Notes: generated by a model from the sequence alone, not told the origin. A stretch of DNA of 64,000 nt from Coxiella-like endosymbiont (GCF_030643785.1 NZ_CP094378.1:1116001-1180000), one strand, 5' to 3'; positions 1 to 10,023 are shown, numbered from the stretch's first letter. Numbers and translations are program-made.

Positions 1-769
1 GTTCATGGCGTCCTCATCATAAATTTTTAAAATAAAAATAAGTTGAAAAATATATTTTATAAAATAAAATCTATGAGTCCCGATATATTTTTATAAATTA
101 ATTAATTTCTTAACTGAAAATAGATATAATCTTAAATTTAAAGTCTAACAATAATTGAAAAATAAAATTATGGTTGGTCTGAGTTTATGGATGTTAAAAG
201 TTGTCAGAAATATAAAGAAATTAAAAAATTATTACCATCGGTTAACGTATTTCTTACCGTGATGGGGCTACTTATTGGATTTGATATCCGTCAGAAAATA
301 TTATTTTTCATAGAGAATTTTCTCTACTTATCGATCTTGAGAGCATCATGATTCCGTATATATCAGAAAAATTACCATTATGGAAATGATACTTATTTTC
401 TATCACAGCAAAAATAAGAAAAAACTAAATTTTTAATTTATATTTCTTGAAAAAATAATCGTTGAAAGCAAGTCGATAGTTTAGGATCAAGAAGGCACAG
501 ATGAAATGTTACTGAAACGAGTAAATCAATATATTGATACATTTTATAATAGGAAAATTTTAATTGAAAGAGAAGTCAATCTCCTGAACTATTGCGAGAA
601 TTTTATTTATGGATTTAAGTAGATGTATAAAACTCTTCTAAATAATAAACACAATCTTAATAATGATAAAATCGAATTATATGAGTTTAAAAATATGAAG
701 ACCCAGATTATTTTTAGAAATAAAACTAATTACTTTTCTAAAATTTTAAATAATTATCACTTAATATTA

Positions 770-795
770 ATGTATGATAGAGATGTATGATAGAG
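770..795. repeat. 13-bp tandem direct duplication
   Basis: The unit atgtatgatagag occurs twice head to tail at 770-782 and 783-795. It lies inside the decayed lanM region and its length is not a multiple of 3. Confidence 0.9.
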
Positions 796-1915
796 AAAAA
801 GAAAATATTATTTTGATAAATTAAAAATAACGCATATAATAATTTAATTTATTTGAGCAAAAAAAGAATTAAAATACAGCGATATTCTTTATTTTTATAC
901 ATACAATGATAGTCTAGAAATTTATAATAGTTCTGATCACCTCATTAAGACTTCAATTATTAAGACTTCTATTATAATCAATAGCTTTGAGCAAACTAAA
1001 ATTTAATTAAATAATTGGTTTTCAGAAAAATATTGCGAAACACAAGTTAATATCATTAGATCTTATTTTGAAGCAGCTTCATTAAACGAAAATAAGCATA
1101 AACCTGAACACTCATATTTTAAACTTATAAAAAATAAAAAAAGAACTTAAAAAAACAGAATTTACTCAATTCATTCAAAACAACTAGAAGTATTGAGTCT
1201 CAAAAAATATAAAATCTGGACAGAATATTTTTTCCTTGTATACAGAAGAATTCCAAAAATTTTTATAACCAAAGATGACAGATATTAATTTATACTACGG
1301 ATTATCGAGTATTATACTTGATTTTAATTATGAATGAAAGTTATTAAATAATTTCGATGATATTGAAATAGTCCTTTATTTTTTAAACAGTTTAAGTACT
1401 ACCATCTCAGATAAAAAATCTAATTTTTAACGACTGTTGGAGCTTTTTCAAGATTGGGTTGAATAATCTATGTGTTAAAATATTTTTATTACTGGTTAGA
1501 TAAAAAATCATTAAAATTAGATATCGTCAGATATCGATCATTGTTGTAATCATTTGTTCACAATGATACTCAAAGATAATCATTTTTATATCATCAGCGG
1601 CATTGCTTAATCTTTGCTAGCGTTAATCAATGCTCAAAAACTTATAGTGCCCAGAAAATTTGATCTTCTTAAAAAGATGTGCGTTGATCACTTATTGGAC
1701 AGTACAACGATCCTCAAATTCTTCCCAATTCCATAAAAAATCCGATCATGAAAAAGCAATTATTAGGATTTGTCCATCGTATATCTAGAATTATTTATGC
1801 ATTCGATCGATATGATCAAATTAATCCTAACTATAATGGTTAAAAAGTGGATTAAAAAGCAATAAGCTACTAATATTCTTATTTTTCGAAAGAATATCAA
1901 GGCTGGCCAGATCTT

Positions 1916-1951
1916 CGTGAATGTAAATTTAAACGTGAATGTAAATTTAAA
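1916..1951. repeat. 18-bp tandem direct duplication
   Basis: The unit cgtgaatgtaaatttaaa occurs twice head to tail (1916-1933, 1934-1951) within the lanM pseudogene, between the fragments corresponding to the two zinc motifs. Confidence 0.92.
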
Positions 1952-2337
1952 AAAGAACTCATTATCCACACCACTAGTGTCATAGCACAACTGGAATAGC
2001 TCTTTCTAAATTAGCATTATCAAAAAGATAGTAAAATAAGAAAAATAGTAGCTAAATTAAATTAGCTTGCCAGAATATTTATCAAAATGGATTCCGTAAA
2101 TATATAAACTTATGTCATGGTGATTTAGGCGACTTAGAATTTATCCTTACAAGAAAAGAAGATTATTTAACTCCTCTTGAGACAATCTTAACAAAAATTG
2201 AGAAAACGCCATTAGTACAGGTATTCCTAGCAATCACTTTTACCGCTAGTTTGATGACAGGAATCTCCAGGACAATTTATATGATACTTAAAGTACTTTA
2301 TCCCCATAAGATTCCTTCAGTGTTATTGTTGGAATAA

Positions 2338-3105
2338 AATACTCTTCAGCTAACTTCTTTTAAACTTGACGAAAATTCTTTGTCATAAAGAGTTTTCGGG
2401 ATCTAAATCTTAGCTGGCAATTATTCCTTAAAAAGATCAACATATTTTCTTCAAATCAATAAAACAATTACCACCGCTTCCAGAATTTGAAATTCGTAAA
2501 TTCCATTGGTAATTTTGCTTGTACTTACCAGATGAAGCTGGCGTCCAAAGAGACGTTCAACGGAGTAGGAACTTTTTATTTTCCAGTACAATAAAAGTCC
2601 TGACCCGATTGGAATAATATTCACAAACGTTAGTCAATCTCTCATTTTGAAAGAGAGGTTGGGTGTATAGGTTGTTTTGATTTCTATGAATAGAAAGGTA
2701 GACCCTTATCTGGGCTAACGACATCTCGCACATTGAAGATTAAAGAAACATTTTGCATTGCTGGGATGTAACAAGGATTTCAATTATAAATATTACATCA
2801 AAAATCAAAGTCACTGTTTGGTTGAAAAAACTGCTTAACGGCAACGTCACCAAGACTATCTAAAAAAATAAAACCTTTCGCATTACTTAATTGTGGACTA
2901 CCTTAGTTTCTAAAGGAACTAATTAGTGAGATTTTATAAGATCCAAACTATAACAGCGGCCCATGCTAACAAGATATGGAATAGTATTAATCCGTTCGTA
3001 AGAGGAGGATGATTGCTATTATCCCCTCTCCCAGGAGAGGGGGAAGTTGAGGAAGCCTCAGAGAAGAATTACGATTTAACCAATTAACAATCACATTTAC
3101 TAAAC
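2338..3105. other. Decayed DNA, no recognisable gene
   Basis: This stretch follows the lanM stop. All six frames are broken every 10-30 codons. Neither strand gives a fragment I can assign to a family. A compact GC-rich hairpin lies at 3023-3042. Confidence 0.6.
3023..3042. repeat. Perfect 9-bp GC-rich hairpin
   Basis: The arm cccctctcc at 3023-3031 is followed by a 2-base loop and its exact complement ggagagggg at 3034-3042. It lies just downstream of the minus-strand AT-hook gene, so it may act as a transcription stop for that gene, but no T run follows on that strand. A looser relative, cctctcctgcggtaaggggg, occurs near 7301-7320, hinting at a dispersed palindrome. Confidence 0.6.
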
Positions 3106-3375
3106 TTAAATAAATTTACGAGGTCTACCTCGTTTTTTGTGTATTTTGGGGTCGACTATTTTTGTTCCTTCTTTTTGCCCCCTTATAGTGAGTAAGACTG
3201 ATTTTTTGTGAGGACGGCCACGTCTTTTAGCTATCTTTCCTTTCGTTGCCTTAGCCTTTTTAGCCTCAGCTAACTGTTTTTTGATTTTAGCTTCTATTTT
3301 TTTTAACTGAAGTTTTAATTTTTTAACCTCCAACTCTGCTTTTTTAATAGTACTAGATTTGGCTGGTCTTGGCAT
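3106..3375 (-). CDS. Lysine-rich AT-hook histone-like protein
   Basis: An 89-residue, very basic protein. Residues about 8-48 are a Lys/Ala/Glu-rich helical segment (KKAELEVKKLKLQLKK and following) that could form a coiled coil. Two AT-hook cores follow: KRRGRPHKK near residues 50-58 and KKRGRPRKF at the C terminus. AT-hooks bind the minor groove of AT-rich DNA, so a nucleoid-structuring or gene-regulating role is the natural inference. It starts 56 bp downstream of the HU-like gene on the same strand and is probably co-transcribed with it. The reading frame is open although its surroundings are ruined, which suggests selection or recent loss of it. Not matched to a named gene. Confidence 0.7.
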   Translation of the reverse strand: MPRPAKSSTIKKAELEVKKLKLQLKKIEAKIKKQLAEAKKAKATKGKIAKRRGRPHKKSVLLTIRGQKEGTKIVDPKIHKKRGRPRKFI

Positions 3376-3431
3376 TTTTCTTCCTCTTAGTTAATTAAAA
3401 AACTGCTCTCCCATTCATTTATCTTACTAAA

Positions 3432-3821
3432 CTATTTATTTAAGTTGTTCAAAAGTTGTTTAAGTGGACGAATTTTAACGATATTTCGATCCGGTTTGGA
3501 TTTAGAAGTCATCGCCTCACCTGTAAATGGATTAATGCTATGGCGCGCTTTTGATGCAGGTTTACGCTTAATTGTGCATTTTGCAAGCCCTGAAATCACA
3601 AATTTACCTATCCCACCCTTCTTTAGATGCCCATGAGTCAAATCAGCTAGTGCTTCAAACACTTTAGATACTTGCTTTTTTATAAGTTCAATTTTTTCCG
3701 ACAAGTGAGTTAAGACCTGTAGCTTCATCATTCGTTCTTTAACAGCCATTATTTTTGAAGTCAGTGACTTTTCTTTTTTCTTCGTCAATTGAATTTGAGA
3801 AGTTTTCTTTTTAGATGGCAT
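3432..3821 (-). CDS. HU-family DNA-binding protein with basic N-terminal extension
   Basis: A 129-residue protein. Residues about 40-125 carry an HU/IHF-type fold signature: a helical segment (KKQVSKVFEALADLTHGHL), then the glycine turn KKGGIGKFVISGLAK, the basic arm RKPASKARHSINPFTGE, and a C-terminal KSKPDRNIVKIRPLKQL. The arm text x-x-INPFTGE is typical of histone-like proteins of Coxiella, Legionella and similar bacteria. The first 35 residues are an added Lys/Thr-rich tail. HU proteins bend and coat DNA in the nucleoid. The gene is open and leads a likely two-gene unit with the AT-hook protein. Both are basic chromatin-type proteins, so they may act together on the same DNA; that link is inference. 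Confidence 0.82.
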   Translation of the reverse strand: MPSKKKTSQIQLTKKKEKSLTSKIMAVKERMMKLQVLTHLSEKIELIKKQVSKVFEALADLTHGHLKKGGIGKFVISGLAKCTIKRKPASKARHSINPFTGEAMTSKSKPDRNIVKIRPLKQLLNNLNK

Positions 3822-4098
3822 ATTTTCACCTATATTAAAAATTTTAGATGCTCAAATTGTAAGGAAATTTAAAAAGAAAGCAACTTAAATTTGAGTAATG
3901 TCCTAATTTTTATTTGAAAAATCTAGAATTTATTCGTCTTCATCTAATAAAGGCTTCCTTTCTACTAATTTCGGGATGCAGAAAACAGTTTTTTAAAAAA
4001 CAGTATTTGCAAATACTTCATCCAACCAATGCAAAGCAACTACATTAAAAAATCAGGGGTTCCAACTTAGCAATGCGTTCCCTCGCACCTTCGAAATT

Positions 4099-5239
4099 TT
4101 AAACCTCACAGGAGGAGGTTACTGATCCGGATAATACCCCTTCACAAAAGGCTTTAAATTGACGCTCCGCTTCTTCAGTTTTCCCTTTCCCTACTATTGA
4201 TAAACAGGGACATTGAATATTTGCAATACTTTCTCCTATTTTAAATTGTTTTAAGTAAATGAAAGTTTCTCTAAAGGTCTTTTGACTAAATCGAGTCATT
4301 AACACATCATACATTTCTTTAATTGAAGAGGGGGCATTATATCATCTGGGATATGAGGAATATTATCGCACGTAAAATTTTCTGAGGAGGAAGATCATCA
4401 GGATCGGAATTTTGAAAGGCTACTATGTAGCTTTTAAAATCTACAATAGGCGAATCAGCAATTAATAATGCTTTAATTCTGGGTTCATGTGCTGCAGCAC
4501 GTGTTACAAAATACCCACCAAAACTAATTCCTATAAGTGCCAGCTTTTGCGGATCAATCGAGATTTTTTGGTAACAAAATCTACTACATTCTTAACAGTA
4601 TTTTCAACATCCGGTTCAAAATAGGTATTATGAAAACGAAAGACATCCATTTGGCCGGAAAGAGTGAAAATTAAAATATTATACTCACTTTCAAAGGCAG
4701 CACACGGCCACATATTAAATATTCTTCCTCAAGTGTGCTATCGAATCCACTCGCAATTAATAATGTTTTTCTTTTTTGGGTTGTTTTATCAGGTATCATG
4801 AAACACAGGAGATAATTTTTTCCCTTATAAGGAAGCATATTTTCCTCAAAGGAATGAGACCATATATTTCATAGCCTTAATAAAACAAGCCCCAGAATGT
4901 AAACCCAATTCTTTATGCTTTGGCTTCAGGCAAGGTGTATAGTATTCTGCTGCAAAAAAGGAATTACATGCCTTAAACCATTGGTCACGAGCACTTATAC
5001 TGTATCTTTTAGTTTCCCGTTGATCCCCAGTCTTCCATTTTTCAAAGCGCAAGGTTAGAAAAAACTTCAACCTATGACCGAAGGTCTTTGATCTTCGATC
5101 ATTCACCCCATGGTCGCAAACACTTCCCCCAGCTGAAGTGCCTCCGTAATTAGCTGAACCTAATTGGCAAATCAATTGAAAATCCATTTCCCCATCTCGG
5201 AAAGCCTTGAACTTTTGAACCATGGCTAATTTCACTCAT
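4099..5239 (-). pseudogene. Alpha/beta hydrolase (FrsA/dipeptidyl-peptidase-like), broken
   Basis: Fragments in different minus-strand frames line up as one alpha/beta hydrolase of about 380 residues. The N-terminal part has GSANYGGTSAG and SARDQWFKACNSFFAAEYY, the helical cap style seen in FrsA-like esterases. The middle has ALIGISFGGYFVTRAAA, the nucleophile elbow G-x-S-x-G, near 4510-4550. The C-terminal part has IQCPCLSIVGKGK near 4190-4215. A strong ribosome-binding sequence (aaaggagtgaaca) precedes an ATG at 5239, but that frame shifts almost at once. At least three shifts separate the parts, so the gene is dead. The substrate cannot be told. Confidence 0.72.
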
Positions 5240-5459
5240 TGTTCACTCCTTTTATTGGAATTATATATTATGAATCAATAAGTTATTCCTGACTAGGAAT
5301 TTTAGAATAAAGTCAATCAAAAAGAAAATATGAACTAGAATGGAAGATACTAATCATCTTATCTGTGCTATTCTGTGCTATACTTTATCGTATAATTTAA
5401 CACTTGAGAAGCAGTCATGCCAACTTATTTATTCAAACTAAGGGAATTATAAATTAATC

Positions 5460-5624
5460 TTGCTCGTGTTTGGTGCTTTATTTCTAGTCAGCATAATGAA
5501 TGTAGCTTTAGCGGGATATTACTACTCCATCAGCTTCATCAGCCAAACAGACAAACCCATAATTTTGAACTTAAAAGCAAGGGTCTGTACAGAAAGCGGA
5601 CTGCCTAACCAAATTATTCTGTGA
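5460..5624 (+). pseudogene. Remnant of a secreted protein (signal peptide retained)
   Basis: A 54-residue frame begins LLVFGALFLVSIMNVALA, a clear signal peptide with an ALA cleavage site, followed by GYYYSISFISQTDKPIILN. It ends at a TGA, and the next few hundred bases on the plus strand are broken in every frame. It was probably a small periplasmic or secreted protein. The family is not recognised. Confidence 0.45.
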
Positions 5625-6690
5625 GAATGGGAAACTAAAAATTAGCAATGGGATACCAATGCCTCCTTTTTAGGTGATTGTTATGGTGGCAATTCCATTC
5701 TTTAGTTATTCTATTTCCTCACAAGAAGAGGGTACCAACTACAAGATAATAATACAAGATGATGAGCCTGCAAACTGAAACTACAGAATTTTGGTATGGA
5801 ATTTTGGTATGATAGGTATCTGGAAAAAAATCGTAGTCAGTTAAGTAACCGAGTTATTTTAACGCAACATGAAAATGAGGGAGTCACTCTGATACTTTAC
5901 GGAAAAGTAAATCCCTCTCCGCCCCCCTTATACGGACCGGGAAATTAGTGACATTTTCGATAAAAATGCTGAGCTTTTTGTTAATTCGAATTAGAAATTC
6001 TGTTAAACGATAAGCATCATTTATAGGTACCAAAAGGGAAAAATAATGAATGGAAATCTGTTAATTGCAATGAAAGCACATTTAAAAGCATGGTTTAATT
6101 TCGCTGAGAAAGAAGTTTATTCTCAAGTATCAACCCACGTCGAATGGTTGTCCGGCATATTAGAACTATGCAGATTTATGAATTTACCAAAGAAAATAAC
6201 TTATTATATTAATGACACACATGGACATTCAACAATAGTATGATCTTACTAATCTACTCTACCGTACTAATCTACCGAAAGCAGTTTTATGCTTTTTATG
6301 TTCTGAATATGAATAAATGTTGCTGGAAGGATCGGTGGAATAAAACACTATAGAGAAATTTAATCAAGAAGCCAGTTTTTATTGGAATAAGTTACCTCAA
6401 GAGATTCAAGCTATCTATCTTCTCTCTGATACAAATTTTTCAATAAATACTCTTCCAAATTCATTTAGACTAATAGAAGTTACTTCCCATCTTTTAGAAA
6501 GATTAATTATTTGCAAGAGCAATTATCATCAAAGTTTGGGAAATAATTCATTGTAGTCATAAATTTTAAGACCTATTTAAACAAACACAGAATTTTCCCT
6601 TTCTTCGCTCCCTTTCTTTGCTATTCACGTGACGTTGAGGGCAACTTAACCTTACTTTCCTGCTTCGATTTTTCTGCAAGTTGTTTAATA
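5625..6690. other. Decayed DNA with short remnants
   Basis: Mostly broken frames. The only open stretch is a 65-codon frame at 6046-6243, listed separately. Near 6350-6510 a plus-strand remnant reads FNQEASFYWNKLPQEIQAI and continues for about 40 codons without a stop, so an unrecognised protein once ran through here. Short direct duplications occur, for example ctgtgctatt/ctgtgctata near 5363-5382. Confidence 0.5.
6046..6243 (+). CDS. Small hypothetical frame, possibly part of a dead gene
   Basis: A 65-residue frame starting MNGNLLIAMKAHLKAWF preceded by an A/G-rich stretch (gggaaaaata) that could be a weak ribosome-binding site. It has no recognised domain. A related-looking open remnant follows in a different frame near 6350-6510, so this may be the N-terminal part of a longer broken gene. 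Confidence 0.3.
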   Translation: MNGNLLIAMKAHLKAWFNFAEKEVYSQVSTHVEWLSGILELCRFMNLPKKITYYINDTHGHSTIV

Positions 6691-7293
6691 TTAGTTAGAA
6701 TTGGGGTTTTCCTTTAAAAGCCTTGCCATATAAGACAAATTATGAGCCATATAGTGAATTTCCATTATTTGTATACGTATGTTTGTCGCCTCTGGCGTTT
6801 ATATAACTCGGTCCTGGACCGGCATCTCTCACCCAATAGCAGTTCCGAATTTGGAGAAATGGTGCAACCTAAATATGACAAATTAAATAAAATGGTTCCC
6901 GCTGTTTTCGTGAGCTTCGTCTTCATTTCCAATTACAATAACACCAATCTACCTTGCCATAAAAATGAAATTGCTATCTTTCCGAGTCAGTTTCTTCATA
7001 AGTGCCATCCAATCGTTCGATATAATTATCTGTGCAACAGAAGAACGAACACCAAACCAAATGGATATATTCGATAATAAATATGTCGCATCACTTAATT
7101 TTTTTAAGAATGGCTGGCCACTCGAATCGGAAGAAACACTAAATTTAATTTTATGATCCACCACTCGAACGATTTCACAACTAAAATCTAAGGTTTTTAA
7201 TATCTCACAGACTTTATTAATTAGAGCTTCGGTTTCGAAACTGTAGGAGAATATTTAAAGTGTACAATTCAAGATAAAGACTTTTAAAGTCAT
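6691..7293 (-). pseudogene. Flavodoxin-like NAD(P)H/FMN oxidoreductase, broken
   Basis: The family (NADPH-dependent FMN-reductase-like flavoproteins, about 200 residues) can be followed end to end through shifted minus-strand frames. The start reads MTLKVFILNCTL and continues in another frame as KYSPTVS. Then comes EALINKVCEILKTLDFSCEI, the FMN-binding text IWFGVRSSVAQ, then VIVIGNEDEAHENSGNH, then CYWVRDAGPGPSYINA, GDKHTYTN, and finally YMAHNLSYMARLLKENP with a stop at 6691. There are in-frame stops (one directly before IGVIVIGNEDE) and several shifts. The plus-strand frame across 6742-7077 is only its antisense shadow. Confidence 0.75.
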
Positions 7294-7412
7294 AATCGAT
7301 CCTCTCCTGCGGTAAGGGGGAGCTGATTAGCCTAATCATTCAGTTTAAATACACTATTCGGAATCTCCCATAGGTTGGCGTTTTAGTAAAATGAGTTCCC
7401 GTATCGACTTTA

Positions 7413-7450
7413 CTAAATTTTGTACCCGGTGCTAAATTGTGTACCCGGTG
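7413..7450. repeat. 19-bp tandem duplication, one mismatch
   Basis: ctaaattttgtacccggtg at 7413-7431 is followed directly by ctaaattgtgtacccggtg at 7432-7450. It is intergenic. Confidence 0.9.
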
Positions 7451-7504
7451 ATCGATGCACTAAATAGCAATAATAATCAGAATAATACATGTTAAAAAAA
7501 TTTT

Positions 7505-7756
7505 TCAAAAGAGGAAAAGTTTTTTGTAAAAATCATAAGCTACTACATCCCCCAATAAAATTATTGGGCTTATAGCAACCAATCCTACTCCAATCCTTTT
7601 CTTTATTTTCAAATTGCCATGACTCTTTCTCAGGGAAAGAGCATTCTCCACCATTTTTTGATAAGTGGTGGCTTCTTTTTCAGTAATATCGGGATTGCTT
7701 ATGTTTTTGGTCAGTTGAGCTACATTGGCATCAATGAGCTTCTTGTCGTAATCCAT
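7505..7756 (-). CDS. Small one-helix membrane protein, partner of a Panacea-domain gene (copy 1)
   Basis: An 83-residue protein beginning MDYDKKLIDANVAQL. A polar helical N-terminal half (ISNPDITEKEATTYQKMVE) is followed by a basic patch (KIKKR) and a hydrophobic helix IGVGLVAISPIILLGDVVA, ending YDFYKKLFLF. It lies directly downstream of a DUF4065/Panacea gene on the same strand. The whole two-gene arrangement is repeated at 16219-17024, where a decayed copy keeps the same start (MDYDKKFIDAL), the ITxEEAxxYxKM text and the hydrophobic tail. Conserved pairing suggests a functional unit. Panacea-domain proteins are known antitoxins (PanA) for varied small toxins, some acting on membranes, so this could be a toxin; that is inference. 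This copy is intact. Confidence 0.62.
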   Translation of the reverse strand: MDYDKKLIDANVAQLTKNISNPDITEKEATTYQKMVENALSLRKSHGNLKIKKRIGVGLVAISPIILLGDVVAYDFYKKLFLF

Positions 7757-7798
7757 TATCTACACACCGTCTTCCTTCCTAATTAATCGTTTCATACC

Positions 7799-8237
7799 CT
7801 ATGTGCCTCCTTGAAGCTCATTATATCTTGCTCCAAGGACTTTCTAGCTTATAACTCTAAGCGGACATTTAGATAGCTGTTAAATGGAACGTCGATTTCC
7901 TAATTTTTTATAAAAATCAATAACTTATTTTTTATCCATTTCATACGGCTTTCCTTGGCTATCGGTCATGAGATCTGTTAGCATTACCAAACCTTTTGCA
8001 TTGGTCACATCGTAAACGCTTCGAACTAGAAGACCATACCGCCATCCTTCAGTAGATTCATCAATTAAAGGCTTATCCCATCCTGAGAAGCCAGCCAAAT
8101 ACCCCTTTTGCCATATAAATCATTTTTTGAAGCTTCATACCAGACAATTTGCGATCAGGAGCCCCTAATTCCATGTTCCGTTTGATAAAATAATTACCAA
8201 CCACCAAACTTGAATAGGTTTTTTCCATTTTATACAT
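7799..8237 (-). pseudogene. Panacea/DUF4065-domain protein, copy 1, frameshifted
   Basis: The start at 8237 is preceded by aggggaaga. The protein reads MYKMEKTYSSLVVGNYFIK, then the family signature LSGMKLQKMIYMAKG. At a run of four G (plus-strand C 8102-8105) the frame shifts and continues YLAGFSGWDKPLIDESTEGW, RYGLLVRSVYDVTNAKG and LTDLMTDSQGKPYEMDKK. After a stop and another shift, a C-terminal remnant ESPWSKI / YNELQGGT matches the family's SPW-x4-YN ending. Panacea proteins (also called SocA/GepA-like) act as antitoxin or adaptor domains. The membrane-protein gene begins 43 bp downstream. The shifts suggest loss of this protein while its partner frame stays open. Confidence 0.72.
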
Positions 8238-8389
8238 TTCTTCCCCTAAAAGTATTATTTTAAATAAATGAAACTGACTACTTGTGTAAAATTTATCATA
8301 AAAAAGCAAAAAGTAATCAGAAATTAATAATTTCCTACCAAATTAGGTTTATCATAGCTATCTAGTGGCATGAAGATAAACCCTACTCA

Positions 8390-8830
8390 CTCAAAGATTC
8401 ACACCGCTTTAAATAAAAGCAAGCTATTGTATCTTCAGGATATTTCTTATCAAGATTTTTATAGCCTTTGTAGGCTTTTTCTATGTTATTAATTACATAA
8501 GCTTCGTAGGCAGAAAAGTCATCTCACTTAAATCAATCTGCCTTTCAGTCGGATATAAAGGATCCTCTAAAGAATATCAACTTGAAGAGGTCGACTTTGA
8601 AAAAATCTAGGATTCTCCATCGCATAACGAATTTACGTATTCCATTTTTTAAGAATCATCTCTGTAAAAACTTCTATCGCTTCCAAAAAGGAAATGTCTT
8701 GAGAAGGCACTGGCCTATTTTTATTATCTTTTTGTAAGCTTTTAGCCCTTTTCTCTCCTACCTTTAGACTCCCGCCTCATCTTTTTCCTATGATTTGGTC
8801 CATCCATGTTATTACTCCTAATCTCCAACC
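8390..8830 (-). pseudogene. Degraded unknown gene
   Basis: Minus-strand fragments in three frames: near 8760-8650 SLQKDNKNRPVPSQDIS then FLEAIEVFTEMILKKW; near 8520-8390 DDFSAYEAYVINNIEKAYKG then YKNLDKKYPEDTIACFYLKR and a stop. The last part resembles a tetratricopeptide-like C-terminal helix pair in style, but this is not enough to name a family. Confidence 0.4.
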
Positions 8831-9038
8831 CTCTATCTTAGTTTTACCATTTAGTCCAAATCTTTATTTGATTACAACTCATCGCTTAAAAAATTTATAT
8901 AAGTTATTGATTTAAATCACTTAATATTGTAAATCCTCTAGAGAGAGAGAAAATCCGTATTAATCTGTTACTCACTTATTCAAAGTGGAATATACCCTTG
9001 GGAATCTTAGATTCGCAGAATACTCATCAGGAGATCTC
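8831..9038. other. Non-coding stretch before the aldo/keto reductase remnant
   Basis: AT-rich and without a supported frame. It ends in a good ribosome-binding sequence (caggagatctc) at 9027-9037 that belongs to the aldo/keto reductase remnant. Confidence 0.5.
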
Positions 9039-10023
9039 ATGAAGTACGTCACTCTATCTTCAGGACAAAGTTTTCCTCTTCTTGACCTTGGCTTGGCACT
9101 TGGAAATTTCCAAATGAAGAGCTTTGTACATCTATCCATAAAGCAATCAAAATTGGCTGCCACCATTTTGATTGCGTGGGGGACCGCGCGGCCATCTATC
9201 TCAATGAAAGAACCATAGGGAAAGCTCTCAGCAACGCACTTAAGAATGGAAAAGTAAAACGTTAGAAATTATGGATTACTTCGAAACTGTGGAATAGCGA
9301 TCATGCACCAGAAGGTATTGAACCAGCCTGTAAAAAACATTGGAAGATTTACAGCTCGATTATTTAAAATTTATATTTTTAATACATTGGTCCATAATTC
9401 AAAAGTATTCAGTGGGATATAAGCTTTCTGAAAATGCCAAAGATTACATATCTCTGAAAAGTTTATCTCTTAGTACCACACATAACAAGCTATAAAAGCT
9501 TTATTTTCCCAAGAATTAACTAAGTTCTATTGGAGTATCTAATTTTTCTATTTTTAAATTAAGAAAAATATTAAATCACGCTTCGATTAAAAACTATAGT
9601 GAATCAAGTAGAAAGTCATCCATTCTTAGCACAAGATAAACTTCTAAGTTTTTGCTAAGAACATAAAATCGTTATGACCGCTTATTCGCCATTGGGTTCA
9701 GGAGATCGACCCCAAGCTCTCAAAGATGAAAATAACCTTTCTTTAATTGCTAATTTTACTATTAACACAATTTTTAAAAAGCATAATACTACGACACAGC
9801 TCAAATTTTAATTGCATGGCAATTAAACCGAATCATTGCTGTTATTCCTAAGTCAGTAAATCCCGTTCAACTGCAAGAAAACTTCGACTCTCTCAAGATA
9901 GAATTAACATTGGAAGAGATGGAAGCTCTCCAGAAATTCAATATCAACCATCGTTTTATTGATGGAAGCATCTTTACAATGAACGGATCCTCCTATACTC
10001 TAGAATCACTGTGGGAACTAACT
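9039..10023 (+). pseudogene. Aldo/keto reductase, broken
   Basis: Begins MKYVTLSSGQSFPLLDLGLA after a canonical aggag. The family's N-terminal barrel text then continues only after shifts: near 9330-9400 a remnant ends KTLEDLQLDYLKF followed by IHWS, near 9530 SSIGVSNFSIFKL, and near 9810-10020 the C-terminal cofactor-binding part ILIAWQLNRIIAVIPKSVNP followed by LEEMEALQKFNINHRF and YTLESLWE. That is the standard aldo/keto reductase order (IGVSNF motif, then IPKS). Multiple shifts kill it. Its native stop is gone, and the frame runs into the next dead gene. Confidence 0.8.

Larger units (their letters stand above)
180..2337 (+). pseudogene. lanM: Class II lanthipeptide synthetase (LanM), decayed
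   Basis: LanM enzymes dehydrate Ser/Thr in a precursor peptide (N-terminal domain) and close thioether rings with a zinc-binding LanC-like C-terminal domain. All three forward frames must be joined. Near 520-760 the dehydratase-like text reads GFK, stop, MYKTLLNNK, then a segment with IIFRNKTNYFSKILN. From about 1285 a LanC-like start reads DINLYYGLSSIILDF. Near 1960-2030 the zinc motif WCHG appears as stop-CHS followed by TTGIALSKLALSKR. Near 2107-2130 the second zinc motif is intact: NLCHGDLGDLEFIL. The C terminus is typical of the family: SLMTGIS then YPHKIPSVLLLE and a stop. Many stops and shifts, including an 18-bp tandem duplication, make it dead. About 720 codons are visible against a usual 900-1100, so the N terminus is deleted or lies left of the window. 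No precursor peptide or transporter is recognised. Confidence 0.75.

Noticed and set aside
1763-1990. 75-codon minus-strand frame rich in Phe/Thr
   Set aside because: Its repeated FKFTFTFKFTFT comes from the 18-bp duplication read antisense to lanM.
6742-7077. 111-codon plus-strand frame
   Set aside because: It is antisense to a clear flavodoxin-like pseudogene (FMN-binding IWFGVRSSVAQ and DAGPGPSYI on the minus strand) and has no domain of its own.
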